Assembly (NCBI RefSeq): GCF_021869535.1
Contig: NW_026262690.1
Location: 13,441,001 to 13,505,000 of the forward strand
Source: Mytilus californianus
Lineage: Eukaryota > Mollusca > Bivalvia > Mytilida > Mytilidae
Direction: 5' to 3'
DNA length: 64,000 nucleotides
Shown: positions 13,626 to 25,616 of the stretch, one piece after another
Position numbering within the stretch: position 1 is the first letter of the stretch
Layout of the letters: each line of letters starts with the position of its first letter
The notes under the pieces: generated by a model
The model's input: the letters and a program-made list of their open reading frames with translations, nothing else
What the model was told of the DNA's origin: nothing
Database searches by the model: none
Translations under genes and position numbers: made by a program

Positions 13626-14957
13626 TCTTATTTTTATATAGGTACTTTAATTCAGTCACAGACCCGCAGGTGTGTTTTAGTGTATTTGTATGATCTAAGA
13701 TGTAATAAGGACAAGTTCAGAGGCAGTATTTACTATTTTGATATAGGTCTTACTTCAGGTAAAGTAAAAGACAATATTTTGGGTAAATTAGGATGAAAGA
13801 TCATATGTATCTAAGAATTCTGAAATTACAAGAATTAAAACTAAATTGAAAATTAATATAAAATCCATATATACCGGTAATCTCATCAGTATTCCTTGTG
13901 GAGCAATATAAAATAAAACTATATCAAAGAATGCTTACGGTTACTGAAATCAAGCTTTGACATACAATAAACAGCTGCGCAAAGAGTGCATGATATGCCC
14001 TTATTGTGCATACTGAAATTGTTGTAAGATTAAATGGTTATTTCAAAGACATTTAATCATAAGCAAATACAATGGCTCTGTAGAAAAAAATGCCTGAGGA
14101 TACTGGTTTTTTAAATGGAACTTTGGTAGTTTGTGGTACTGGTTGTTTGCACTAGATGACAAATATAAACTTGGAATGTGCAAAGATGGGTTTGAAGGAG
14201 GAACAATCTCTGATATAGCGGGGTTACTAGTATAAAACGATACTGCATTTGATTGTACATGAGATGTCTATCTGAAAGAATTTGTGTGCAAACTCAATTA
14301 TAATATTTATATTTAATGAAGGGAGGGGTAGAACAGAAATTTATTATAAGTTTAAACTCTTACAAGTTTGGGGCATATAAATGTTGAAAATTAGCTGCAC
14401 AGCCCTATGTTTTGACCTTTGAATAAAATAGTATTAATTATAAAGCTATTAATTATAATAATAATACATTGAACTACTTGACCATGTTGACTGTAAATAT
14501 CTGTTTTTGATTGTATTGTAATTTGTATGTGAGGGCCTCAGGGAAGATTAGTTTACTATAACTAACTGTGTTTACCCTCTTTTATTTATTATTATTATTA
14601 TTATTATTATAATTAAGAGGTATCACTTGTGGGTACACTATTGCATGTAGGTAGAACAATGGTATGTATGGGTGTATCAGAGGGAGTAACATTACTAGCT
14701 TGAAAACAGTAGTAATGAGGGGTAAGTTATGATTGATGGATTGTGTGGGTTGAATGATTTTTTCTAATTTGACTGATTTTTTAATCTATATCCAACATGC
14801 ACTCATCTGTTTAATATCATCCACCATGTCTTCATCTGAGCTGACTTCCACAATTTTATCTTTTAAAATGTTTTTTTTTTCTTTACACGGAATCTACTTT
14901 GCATTCAGGGCTTTAAGTGAACTATGCATACTGTAAACTGTGAATTTATGCTGAGTC
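13626..14957. other. Intronic sequence with a TTA microsatellite
   Basis: AT-rich. A (TTA)n tract of about nine units lies at 14583-14611. A family E-like start motif is near 13985. Short open frames here are not protein-like. Confidence 0.5.
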
Positions 14958-15080
14958 ATCATAGTTAAGGTTGAGGCACAGTAAAGTTAGAGAAAGGAAA
15001 CCAATTTTGGGGACGTACAAGAAGGACGGACAAGGGTAACACTTAATGCCCCCTACGCTACGGCAGGGGCATAAAAATGG
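14958..15080 (+). repeat. Family D dispersed repeat, 3' end
   Basis: It contains GTTAGAGAAAGGAAACCAA and GACGGACAAGGGTAAC, then ends TTAATGCCCC, a loop, GGGGCATAAAAATGG. The same end is seen at 25440-25535 and 51200-51297. The stem ATGCCCC/GGGGCAT is perfect. Confidence 0.65.
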
Positions 15081-15099
15081 AAAAAAAATGTTGAAATTT

Positions 15100-15405
15100 G
15101 ATATTTAAGGGCAATGACTATAAAGTTGTCATAAAGTTTTGCTGTAAATAGACAGCTGGCAAATCCCAACATTTCTGTCCCGTCTGATTTTCTCCATTCA
15201 TTGAGGTTTTCAAGATACATGTAATAGACAAAATTTTCATTTTACCCCTACGTTCTATTCTATCCATGTTGGCTATCTTGGTTGATAGGCGAGGTTATTG
15301 GACACACTTTTTTTTACTAGATACCCAAATAATGATTGTGGCCAACTTTGGTTAAATTTGAGAAAAGCTCACTTGGCCTTTTGGTCAGGTGAGTTAATAA
15401 AAAAT
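15100..15405 (+). repeat. Family J dispersed repeat with 3' hairpin
   Basis: It ends with AGCTCACTTGGCC, a loop, GGTCAGGTGAGTTAATAAAAA at 15366-15402. Upstream modules include CCCGTCTGATTTTCTCCATTC. A fragment of the same family is at 4590-4800. Confidence 0.5.
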
Positions 15406-16751
15406 AAAAATAAAGGCTGTGAGGTGTGTGTTTCCAACCCCCCAACACCCCCACTGGATCTGCCAATGTATCATTATGATGCCTAAGTAGAAAGACTAAA
15501 TAAAAAATAAAATATGTAGATTATTTATTTCAACGATTTAACATTAGAACTGACAATCGATTATTTAAAGTCAAGTTATAAGAGTGAACTAAAACACTAT
15601 ATCATGTTTTGATCCTACTAATTACAATTACCACAAATGTTTTTTTTTCTTTTTTATTAAATGAAATTCTATTATGTATGGGTTATTTCATTGTTAAAGT
15701 GATTCGACCCCAAGAGATTTCTGGAAAATCAGTCAAAAAGTTGCAAAAATATGTAAATTAGTTGACTCTTGATACTGTATGATGTATCTGATGCTGATTC
15801 ATTAATTTATGTAATGCATTGAGATTTAAGGGCTAAATTCATGGAATAGGGGGTCGAGTAGGAGCCAGCATGTGGAATCCAACCCAACCCACCCCAGCTG
15901 AAAAATGGTAATTTTCAGTCTTTTTTTCCATTTAAATACGACCTTGAGAGGTGAACATTGACCAGATTGTGTTTCTTTATCATTCAGACTGAGTTATTAC
16001 CTTGAAGTAACCCATCCATGTTGACTGGAAGAAAAGGTGACTTGATAGTCTTGCTGGGGAATTATTAATGGCCAGCCAGGTCTGCCGAAATGACCTTGTT
16101 TTTTTTACAGATCAGATCTATTTTGGCTATATAATACCTCCTTGTGCTACTGATCTACTTTGGTTATATTTAATACCTACAGCCGATACTAATAACGTAG
16201 TGGCCATCAAATGACTCCCACTCCCACCTGATTTTGGCTACTTTTCACAATTTTCCGATTTTTAACTTCAAGAAGGGCATCTAAGTTGTCATATTTTCAT
16301 AACAACACACCTGCAAAGAGTTTATGGACCATGAATTGAACTCCTTGCTGTCAACCCAATTCAGCTGGGGTAGTTCTAAAAAAAGTATGGAGGGTCATAT
16401 GGGCTATAAAAGAATGGCTGTTGCAATCACTACTACAGGTTAATCATAATCATTACTAATGAAAATAAACACTTTATAAATTTGGTGAATCAGAAGCTCT
16501 GGATTCATCACGAATGCTCAAACCTAAACATTTGAAATCAAGGGATGTAGAAACACATAGAAACCTTATGAGCTAGTTTGGACTGGATATTGGAATTTGA
16601 TATAGCCTTTGTAACTTTTAACTTATTCGAAAAATTTTCAGAATGCATTATAGTTTTGATACTACAATATAATTTGGTTAACATAGCAATAATATTTCAG
16701 CAACCAACAATCAATCATCAATCAATAATATTTCATGTTAAATATACAGAC
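15406..16751. other. Intronic sequence, nothing recognised
   Basis: Intronic DNA next to the membrane-proximal exon. No tandem array or hairpin-ended element was identified and no coding signal was seen outside the exon. Confidence 0.45.
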
Positions 16752-16907
16752 CTTCACAGTGGAATCCATCTGCTGATAAAACTTGTTCTGCAGGACATAG
16801 GCAGGCAAACACAGGCTTCTCCCAATCACTTATATTACACCAAAAGTCACATGGACAGTTTAATAGGAAGTTGATTTCAACAAAGGCTTCTGATCTAGCT
16901 GACAAAT
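16752..16907 (-). CDS. ALK: ALK exon: membrane-proximal cysteine-rich segment
   Basis: Acceptor TTAATTTCAG lies before 16907 and donor GAAG/GTCTGT after 16752; phase 1 at both ends, 52 residues. The product contains FVEINFLLNCPCDFWC, then FACLCPAEQVLSADGFHC: six cysteines, ending in an EGF-like half. Known ALKs have (V/E)(N/I)...LNCSHC...C...C-C--G--L(A)-D---C directly before the membrane helix. This short segment helps contact ligand in vertebrate receptors (family knowledge). The exon lies between two inverted copies of family H (12985-13625 and 17005-17615). Confidence 0.93.
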
Positions 16908-17004
16908 CTGAAATTAAGAAAAAGTCCTTATTAATTGTTTTTCCTTGTGCATCAATCTATATAAATAACACCAGCTAAACATTTTTCATATTCTATGTTC
17001 TTAT

Positions 17005-17615
17005 CAAAATAGGGAGATGTGGTATGATTGACAACTATCCACCAAAGTTCAAATGAAGTAACCAATTATAGGCAACCGTAGAGCCTTCAAAAATGAGAAA
17101 AACCCATACTGTATTATTGGCTATAAAAGGTCCTGACATGAAAAATGTGAAACAATTCAATAAAGAAAACTAATGGCCTAATTTGTAAAAAAATAATTTA
17201 TGAAAAACAAATATGACAGACATGAACAAACGACTACCACTGAACTACAGGCTCCTGACTTGGAACAGGCACATATCCGTGGCGGGGTTAAACATGTTTT
17301 CTGGTGCCAAACCCTCCTCCTAACCTGGGACAGTGGTGTAACAGTACAACATAAGAACTATAAAAATCGGTTGAAAAGGGCTTAACTCATCAGAATGATA
17401 CAAAACAACTAACAAAAACATAGACCAGAAGTAGCAGGGAATTTATACATCCCTCAAAACAAAAAAAGACAGATCTGAGGGTACTCACAGTTACTGACAG
17501 CTAGTTCAAAGCCAATGAAAAAATCAAGTATCTAAGACTAAAATATTAATCAATACACATCCAACATCCAATTGATTTAGTGTTAAGACGTCATTAACAG
17601 TCAGAGAAAAACATG
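17005..17615 (-). repeat. Family H dispersed element, inverted copy
   Basis: Reverse complement of the 12985-13625 element over essentially its whole length, starting AGATGTGGTATGATTGACAAC and ending GTCAGAGAAAAACATGACC. Together with its partner it brackets the exon at 16752-16907. The copy has ordinary divergence with several small indels. Confidence 0.75.
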
Positions 17616-17634
17616 ACCATGTGCAATGCCAAAA

Positions 17635-18475
17635 CTACATTTTCATTTTCCATGTTCATAAGCTACTTACAGAAAATTACATTTTCATATTTCATGTTCA
17701 TAAGCTACTTACAGAAAATTACATTTTCATATTTCATGTTCATAAGCTACTTACAGAAAATTACATTTTCATATTCCATGTTAATAAGCTACTTACAGAA
17801 AATTACATTTTCATATTTCATGTTCATAAGCTACTTACAGAAAATTACATTTTCATATTCCATGTTAATAAGCTACTTACAGAAAATTACATTTTCATAT
17901 TTCATGTTCATAAGCTACTTACAGAAAATTACATTTTCATATTTCATGTTCATAAGCTACTTACAGAAAATTACATTTTCATATTCCATGTTAATAAGCT
18001 ACTTACAGAAAATTACATTTTCATTTTCCATGTTCATAAGCTACTTACAGAAATAACATTTTCATATTTAAAATTCATAATCTACTTACAGGAATTAAAA
18101 TTTTCATATTCCATGTTCAAAAGCTTCTAACTGGGAACAATATTTTCATATTCCATGTTCATAAGCCACTTATGGGAAATATTATTTTCATATTCCAAGT
18201 TCAAAAGCTACTTACAAGAAATTACATTTTCAGGCAAAATGGAATCTCCTAGTAACATTTACAAATTCCAAGTTAATAAACTACTAAAAGGAAATAGCTT
18301 TTTCATATTCCAAGTTCGTGAGCTACTTATAGGAAATACCATATTCATTTTCCAATTTCATAAGCTACTTACAGGAATTAACATTTTCATTTTCCATGTT
18401 CATAAGCTACTTACAGAAATTAATATTTTCATATTCCAAGTTCATAAGCTACTTACGGGAAATAACTTTTTCATC
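17635..18475 (-). repeat. ALK: 42-bp array built from the exon-intron junction of the 18457-18552 exon
   Basis: About 20 units. On the minus strand each reads roughly GAAAATGTAATTTTCT, then GTAAGTAGCTTATGAACATG, then GAATAT. The gene's own junction reads GAAAAAGTTATTTCCC then GTAAGTAGCTTATGAACTTG, so the true donor forms the first unit of the array. About 18 exonic bases and 24 intronic bases make one unit. Units at 17635-18050 are almost identical and mostly keep GTAAGT; those at 18060-18440 are more diverged and several have lost it (CTAAC, CTTAT, CTAAAAG on the plus strand). The 42-bp length is a multiple of three and gives long but meaningless plus-strand frames. Confidence 0.93.
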
Positions 18476-18552
18476 TTTAATCATTGGATGAAAATAATTT
18501 GATCCATCTTGACCACTTCTGTGTTGGTCATCATCAGTGCTGGCATCACCAC
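18457..18552 (-). CDS. ALK: ALK exon: end of glycine-rich region, GGDAS...HP motif
   Basis: Acceptor TTTTTATAG lies before 18552 and donor TCCC/GTAAGT after 18457; phase 1 at both ends, 32 residues. Joined to the previous exon it reads [17 protein letters not shown], then GQDGSNYFHP. Vertebrate ALK/LTK has GGGGGGY-GG(D/N)A---D...GEDG-SF--P at this point, a close match. The last 18 exonic bases and the GTAAGT donor are the apparent template for the 42-bp intronic array immediately downstream (about 17635-18456). A family B repeat begins about 14 bases beyond the acceptor side, leaving very little unique intron there. Confidence 0.93.
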
Positions 18553-18565
18553 CTATAAAAATATT

Positions 18566-19215
18566 AATAAACTGTTGACACATAGATATGTCTGGCCTAC
18601 AATTAATTTCAATGGTAAAAATGCATATGGTGATATCAAAATGGGTATACATGAAAACTAGGCAAATCATCAAAAGTCAATGAACCATGACTAATGGTTC
18701 AGGGCCATAAAACCTCTGTGGAAATGAGATATGCCAATGCTAATACAACTGCATAACAAAATCATTGACTTACAATAAACCATTCCCTTTAAACTGACCT
18801 AATCACAAACTTTAACATGTAATCTCCAAGGAAATGAGACGTGCTCAATATTAAAACAACTGCAGACCAAAAAATCAAAGACTTTCCATAAGTGGTTCCA
18901 CTCAAACTGACCTAATCACAAACTAGACCATGAAAGAGTGGGGTGGGCCAAATAATCTCTATGGATATGACATGTGAAAATGCTGAAAAACCTATATACA
19001 AAATAAAATTGTCTTCCATTAGTGGTTATTATAAAACTGACCTAATCACACTTTACATTTAAACTAAGCAAAAGTTTCAACTTTAATAGACCATGACTGA
19101 GTGGTGAGACCAAGAAATCCACATTAAATGTATCAATGCTACTTCAACGGCATACCAAATATCATTGACCTTCCATTAGTGGTTCCTCTTTAACTGACAT
19201 AATCACAAACTTTAA
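18566..19215 (+). repeat. Family B dispersed element, 3' end missing
   Basis: It starts AACTGTTGACACATAGATATG and TCTGGCC, matching the family B start at 61829 (AACTGTTATCACAGAGATATG TCTCGCC). Modules of about 140-150 bp follow with AATGAACCATGACT, GAAATGAGATATGCCAATGC and CTGACCTAATCACAAAC. The terminal hairpin of the family (as at 62745-62816) is absent; the element runs into family A-like text near 19215. Confidence 0.75.
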
Positions 19216-19239
19216 CATATTGCTGACACTGCCACATCT

Positions 19240-19837
19240 TTTTTGGTCTCATTTTATCAATGTTTTTCAGAGAGGATTTTAGTTTGAAATAGAATCTCTG
19301 AGGTCAAAGTCAGATAAACCCTGCCAGACAGATATGTACACCTTACAATCATTCCATAGACCAAATATAGTGGCCCAATTGCTTATAGTATCGGAGAAAT
19401 AAAAAATTCTATAAAAAACTTAACATTGACCAATGAACCATGAAAATAAGGTCAAGGTCATATGACACATGTATCAACATTTGCATTTTTAACAGTCGGA
19501 CATGTACACCTTACAATCATTCCATACACCAAGTATAGTTGTCCTATTCAATGCGGACTATGGACTTCAGCACAGGAAATTAACCTTTATCACTGATCAA
19601 TGAAATGAAGTTGAGGTCTGGTGAATCCTGTCTGACAGAAATGTAGACCTTGCAAGGATCCCATATACCAAATAGTTATCCTATTAATCATAATAAGTGA
19701 GTATTTCACATGACAGATTAACTAAACATTGTTTTCAAGCAGTCACTGAACCATGAAAATGAGGTCAAGGACAATGGACATATTTAGAAACATAAGGCAT
19801 CTCAAACAAGGTATGAAGCATCCAGGTCTTCTACCTT
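19240..19837 (+). repeat. Family A dispersed element, 3' end replaced by a satellite
   Basis: About four diverged ~120-140-bp modules with CATGTACACCTTACAATCATTCC, CCATGAAAATGAGGTCAAGG and ATACCAAATATAG-like text. It ends at AAGCATCCAGGTCTTCTACC. In intact copies (44860-44985) this is followed by a short stretch and a hairpin; here it runs into the 47-bp satellite instead. Confidence 0.75.
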
Positions 19838-22315
19838 CTGAAATATAAAGCTTCATACAAATCATTTACACAGACTTCTACCTTCTGAAATATAAAACTT
19901 TATACAAATCATTTACAGACTTCTACCTCCTGAAATATAAAGCTTTATACAAATCATTTACACAGACTTCTACCTTCTGAAATATAAAGCTTTATACAAA
20001 TCATTTACACAGACTTCTACCTTCTTAAATATAAAGCTTTATACAAATCATTTACACAGACTTCTACCTTCTGAAATATAAAGCTTTACACAAATCATTT
20101 ACACAGACTTCTACCTTCTGAAATATAAAGCTTTATACAAATCATTTACACAGACTTCTACCTTCTGAAATATAAAGCTTTATACAAATCATTTACACAG
20201 ACTTCTACCTTCTGAAATATAAAGCTTTACACAAATCATTTACACAGACTTCTACCTTCTGAAATATAAAGCTTTACACAAATCATTTACACAGACTTCT
20301 ACCTTCTGAAATATAAAGCTTTATACAAATCATTTACACAGACTTCTACCTTCTGAAATATAAAGCTTTATACAAATCATTTACACAGACTTCTACCTTC
20401 TGAAATATAAAGCTTTATACAAATCATTTACACAGACTTCTACCTTCTAAAATATAAAGCTTTATACAAATCATTTACACAGACATCTACCTCCTGAAAT
20501 ATAAAGCTTTATACAAATCATTTACACAGACATCTACCTCCTGAAATATAAAGCTTTATACAAATCATTTACACAGACTTCTACCTTCTGAAATATAAAG
20601 CTTTATACAAATCATTTACACAGACTTCTACCTCCTGAAATATAAAACTTTATACAAATCATTTACACAGACATCTACCTCCTGAAATATAAAGCTTTAT
20701 ACAAATCATTTACACAGACTTCTACCTCCTGAAATATAAAGCTTTATACAAATCATTTACACAGACTTCTACCTTCTGAAATATAAAGCTTTATACAAAT
20801 CATTTACACAGACTTCTACCTCCTGAAATATAAAGCTTTATACAAATCATTTACACAGACTTCTACCTTCTGAAATATAAAGCTTTATACAAATCATTTA
20901 CACAGACTTCTACCTCCTGAAATATAAAGCTTTATACAAATCATTTACACAGACTTCTACCTCCTGAAATATAAAGCTTCATACAAATCATTTACACAGA
21001 CTTCTACCTTCTGAAATATAAAGCTTTATACAAATCATTTACACAGACTTCTACCTCCTGATATATAAAGCTTTATACAAATCATTTACACAGACTTCTA
21101 CCTTCTGAAATATAAAGCTTTATACAAATCATTTACACAGACTTCTACCTTCTGAAATATAAAGCTTTATACAAATCATTTACACAGACTTCTACCTTCT
21201 GAAATATAAAGCTTTATACAAATCATTTACACAGACATCTACCTTCTGAAATATAAAGCTTCATACAAATCATTTACACAGACTTCTACCTTCTGAAATA
21301 TAAAGCTTCATACAAATCATTTACACAGACTTCTACCTTCTGAAATATAAAGCTTTATACAAATCATTTACACAGACTTCTACCTTCTGAAATATAAAGC
21401 TTCATACAAATCATTTACACAGACTTCTACCTCCTGAAATATAAAGCTTAACACAAATCATTTACACAGACTTCTACCTTCTGAAATATAAAGCTTTATA
21501 CAAATCATTTACACAGACTTCTACCTCCTGAAATATAAAGCTTTATACAAATCATTTACACAGACTTCTACCTCCTGAAATATAAAGCTTTATACAAATC
21601 ATTTACACAGACTTCTACCTCCTGAAATATAAAGCTTTATACAAATCATTTACACAGACTTCTACCTCCTGAAATATAAAGCTTTATACAAATCATTTAC
21701 ACAGACTTCTACCTCCTGAAATATACAGCTTTATACAAATCATTTACACAGACTTCTACCTCCTGAAATATACAGCTTTATACAAATCATTTACACAGAC
21801 TTCTACCTCCTGAAATATAAAGCTTTATACAAATCATTTACACAGACTTCTACCTCCTGAAATATAAAGCTTTATACAAATCATTTACACAGAATTCTAC
21901 CTCCTGAAATATAAAGCTTTATACAAATCATTTACACAGAATTCTACCTCCTGAAATATACAGCTTTATACAAATCATTTACACAGACTTCTACCTCCTG
22001 AAATATAAAGCTTTATACAAATCATTTACACAGACTTCTACCTCCTGAAATATAAAGCTTTATACAAATCATTTACACAGACTTCTACCTCCTGAAATAT
22101 AAAGCTTTATACAAATCATTTACACAGACTTCTACCTCCTGAAATATAGTCTTTATACAAATCATTTACACAGACTTCTACCTCCTGAAATATAAAGCTT
22201 TATACAAATCATTTACACAGACTTCTACCTCCTGAAATATAAAGCTTTATACAAATCATTTACACAGACTTCTACCTCCTGAAATATAAAGCTTTATACA
22301 AATCATTTACACAGA
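19838..22315. repeat. 47-bp satellite, about 53 copies
   Basis: Unit: ACACAGACTTCTACCTTCTG, AAATATAAAGCTTTATACAA, ATCATTT. Units are very similar; common variants are TTCTG/CCTG, ACTTC/ACATC and AAAGC/ACAGC, arranged in runs that suggest local homogenisation. The part TCTTCTACCTTCTGAAATAT AAAGC also occurs once at the end of family A copies (44877, 52673, 61346), which is the apparent seed. The array ends at 22315 with CACTTAATCAG. Confidence 0.95.
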
Positions 22316-23599
22316 CACTTAATCAGATTTTTACCACCATCATCACCACATAGTACATTGACTAATGCATTTTTTGAATATCAGGAAATATTAAAGTGAT
22401 TACATTTCTATAAATTCTGTGTATTATTTATGTTTTAGATGACCTCCATGTTTATCCTATCAGACTTGACAAAGCACAATCAATTTTGGTGATCTGATTT
22501 TAATCAAGACAAATGCGACTGACAACTATTGTACATCAATAAAACCCTTAGTGTCAATGTATTACTTTAATCATAAACAAAAAGATTAATTACGACCATT
22601 ACTTGGGACTTATTGGATCCTTAACTAGTTGATCAATCTTCTTACACAATGTTCCCTCAAGTCAGTTATACTTTTCATATGCTACTTGCAAGATTCTAAT
22701 GATATTCCTAACCTCAACATAGTACTGGTTCTGGTAACTGAATCATTGGTGAAATGAGTACCAGATTTATATATAAAAAAAAAAATCTATATAATAACAA
22801 GCATTCTGAGAGTATTGCATGGCAATGCATAGTCCCCTACCGGTTAAAAATTCATTGTACTGGAACAAAATGCTAACTTGAACTATAGACGGGTTTATCT
22901 ATAACTAGCATAAAAAAAACATGGGCGCATCCATTAACCATTAACAATCCGCCATCAAAACATTATAAATTTTCAATTTACGTTTGAATTTCTTTAATTT
23001 TCTGATTTATTTTGTTATGGATAGTGTCTGTAGTTATAAAAAAAGGTGGGGACAATTCTTGTGCAGAAAATTGTTTTACAAATAATCATAGAAATCTTCA
23101 GATGTGGAAAAAATCAATATGTGAATTACACAAAGTTGAACATGCAATGTCTGTCCTTTTATAATTCCATACAAGTTTCATTTGGTGCCTTCTGACGAGC
23201 CGATTTCTAAAAAAAAATGAATCCGATTATGACAGTGCATCTACCTCTTTTTGTCTAGAAGCTGTACACATTTCTTATGATGATGAAAATTAAACCTATC
23301 CCGAAGCTACATGTTGATTTAACGTAGCTTGTCCTTTGTGCTTCAAGTATATAATCACTTGACTTTCTTTATACGACATTAACAGTAATCTCTGTTGAAA
23401 TTTGATTTGACCTTCTTCAGTAGATTGTTCTGTGCATGGATTATACAATTTTATACAACTTTACACATTTATATACATGTATTAGAAAGGATTTGTCAAA
23501 AAAACACTAAATGAAGCTTCTAAAAACACAACTAATCATTGCTTTTTTTATTTACAACATCAACTCAGACGATCGTTAAATGTTAATATTTTTAGCACA
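22316..23599. other. Intronic sequence, nothing recognised
   Basis: AT-rich intronic DNA. No coding signal. One short stretch (CATGGCAATGCATAGTCCCC near 22820) resembles the edge of a dispersed repeat but cannot be assigned. Confidence 0.4.
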
Positions 23600-24088
23600 A
23601 TTCATGTTTGTGGAGACAAAAATAAGACGAATACGCTCGTCGTCTTGTATGTGAATTTTTATGCAATAATCATAAATAGTTTCTGACATACGGCCTGACA
23701 TGCGAAAACCCCCTTTTTTCTTTACAAAAAACTTAATATCTCTAAAATAAAATTTTGAATCATCACCAAAAAGTATACAGATCTTAAGATTAATATATCT
23801 AAGATGTGTGTAAAGTTTTAAGCAATAATCATAAATTGTTTTTGAGATACGGCGCGACATGCGATAAAAAACACACACCTGTTTTAGTTACTAAGTCCCG
23901 TAACTCAAAAAGTTTTTATCTTATTTTCACCAAAAAGTATACAGATCGTTTGACCGTCATAAGAAACAACCATCTTAAGTTTCATGAAATTTGGATAAGT
24001 CGTTCTCAAGTTACGGTGCGACATGTTTACGCCGGACAGACAGACAGGCAGACCCGTCCTGTCAAAATTTTGACGGGCGTATAAAAAG
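23600..24088 (+). repeat. Family F dispersed element with 3' hairpin
   Basis: Three modules share CACCAAAAAGTATACAGATC and (TA)CGG(C/T)(C/G)(C/T)GACATG(C/T)G. It ends GCGACATGTTTACGCCGGAC, a run of GACA units, then CCCGTC, an inner GTCAAAATTTTGAC, GACGGGCGTATAAAAAG. The outer stem is CCCGTC/GACGGG. Same plan as families A-E; no protein. Confidence 0.7.
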
Positions 24089-24700
24089 TCACTCATTTAT
24101 GAGCAGTATAAGTGCGTTGAACCACAAGCTCAAAAATCTCTGTTTCTGTGAAAAAATATATTCAAACGTTACATGTCTATAAGACAGTATATTTATTTCA
24201 GAGACTAGTAACCGCGGGTGGGACGAAATGGGCTGTCGGAATATAGGGACGTCGGACTTGAGGAATGTCAAATTTTAAGACTGTCTGATTATAGGTCTGA
24301 CCACAGAAATTTCTATGATTTGATAAAAATGCACCTGGTGTTTCTGATATCACATTCCACCCGGCAAGGCCGTAAATCCTCATCAGGTACCCTCTAGTCC
24401 AATGTACTTTTATTTACTAAAATAATCAATTATGATTACTAAGTAATTAATTTATAATGGATATGTAACCTGGGATTAGTATACTTTAGTCAATATATTT
24501 TGTCCCGGGTGTAACGTATCGGTTTCATTTTTAGGGCACGACAACTGCCCTGCAATACACTTATACCAATTATTTGAATGTCTATTCCTTATCTAATTAC
24601 TTTATTATTTAAAGCATTTATAATTTTGCCAAGGTCATGTACGCCATCGCATTCTTGTGTTTACGTTAAGCAATTATAGGCGGTCTGGGAAATAGATGTG
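24089..24700. other. Intronic sequence, no supported gene
   Basis: No coding signal. On the minus strand around 24340-24395 the strings CTGATGAG and GAAAC appear, but a hammerhead fold could not be completed (see rejected items). Confidence 0.4.
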
Positions 24701-25535
24701 TAGCTTGTTTATAATTTTTTCACGACTGTAATGGCGACTGCTACTACGACGACACTTAGGAGTCGCGTCACAAATTAAGGCAGATAATCAGAAAAACTGG
24801 TCTTTAACTTGTCATGGTGTAAACTATAAAACAAATATCAAATCAATATCTTAGAGCATGACGAAAAAAAGTGTGGAAAACTGATTATTGGCGCAAGTTT
24901 TTCAAGTCCGAGGACCATAACTGCACAAAATCATCAGACCGGAACAAAATTCGAATTTGATCTGTAAACTGTCATGGTAAAACTATATACCAAATATCAA
25001 ATCAAGATCCTCAAGCATGACGAAAAAAAAGTGCGGAAAACTGATAATAGCATGAATTTTCGAAGTCCAAAGACCACAACTCTGCACCAAATCATCGGAC
25101 CAGAACAAAATTCGAACTTGATCTGTAACTTTTCATTGTTAAACTATATACCATATATCAAATCAATACCTTCCAAGCATGAAGAAAACAAAATTTAAAC
25201 TTGATCTGTGTTTTGTGGTAATAAGCATTGTGTATAAGTTTCATAACATTTGGTTGAGGCAAACTTAAATTAGAGAATGGAAACTTGAAATTTTGCAAGT
25301 TTTCCATTTATAAAGGGGCATTACTCTAGAACGGTTAAAGTGACGCCACCAAAATTCAAACTTGATCTGTGTTTTGTAGTAATAAGCATTGTGTATAAGT
25401 TTCATAACATTTGGTTGAGGCAAACTCAAGTTAGAGAATGGAAACCAATTATGGGACGTAAGTATGTACATCCGTACGTACAGACGGACAAGGGTAAAAC
25501 TTAATGCCCCCACAACTATGGCGGGGACATAAAAA
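24701..25535 (+). repeat. Family D dispersed element, four modules and 3' hairpin
   Basis: Modules contain TATCAAATCAATATCTTAGAGCATGACG-type text, then ACTTGATCTGTGTTTTGTGG and TAAGCATTGTGTATAAGTTT. It ends GACGGACAAGGGTAAAAC, TTAATGCCCCC, loop, GCGGGGACATAAAAA. The 3' stem is slightly degraded relative to the copy at 15050-15078. A simple run of GACA/GACG units follows at 25560-25595. Confidence 0.7.
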
Positions 25536-25616
25536 GTGTCGAAAACTGATTTGCTGGACTGACAGATGGACAGATGGACAGACAGACGGACAGATTTCAT
25601 CGGTAGGGGACTAATA

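Noticed and set aside
17613-18130. 147- and 169-codon plus-strand frames
   Set aside because: Products of the 42-bp array; the true coding relation is on the opposite strand.
19838-22315. CRISPR-like regular array
   Set aside because: The 47-bp units are contiguous with no unique spacers, in an animal intron.
24340-24400. Possible hammerhead ribozyme on the minus strand (CTGATGAG ... GAAAC)
   Set aside because: Core strings are present, but stem I cannot pair and no NUH cleavage site follows stem III. The similar CTGATGAG at 10650-10670 lacks GAAAC altogether.
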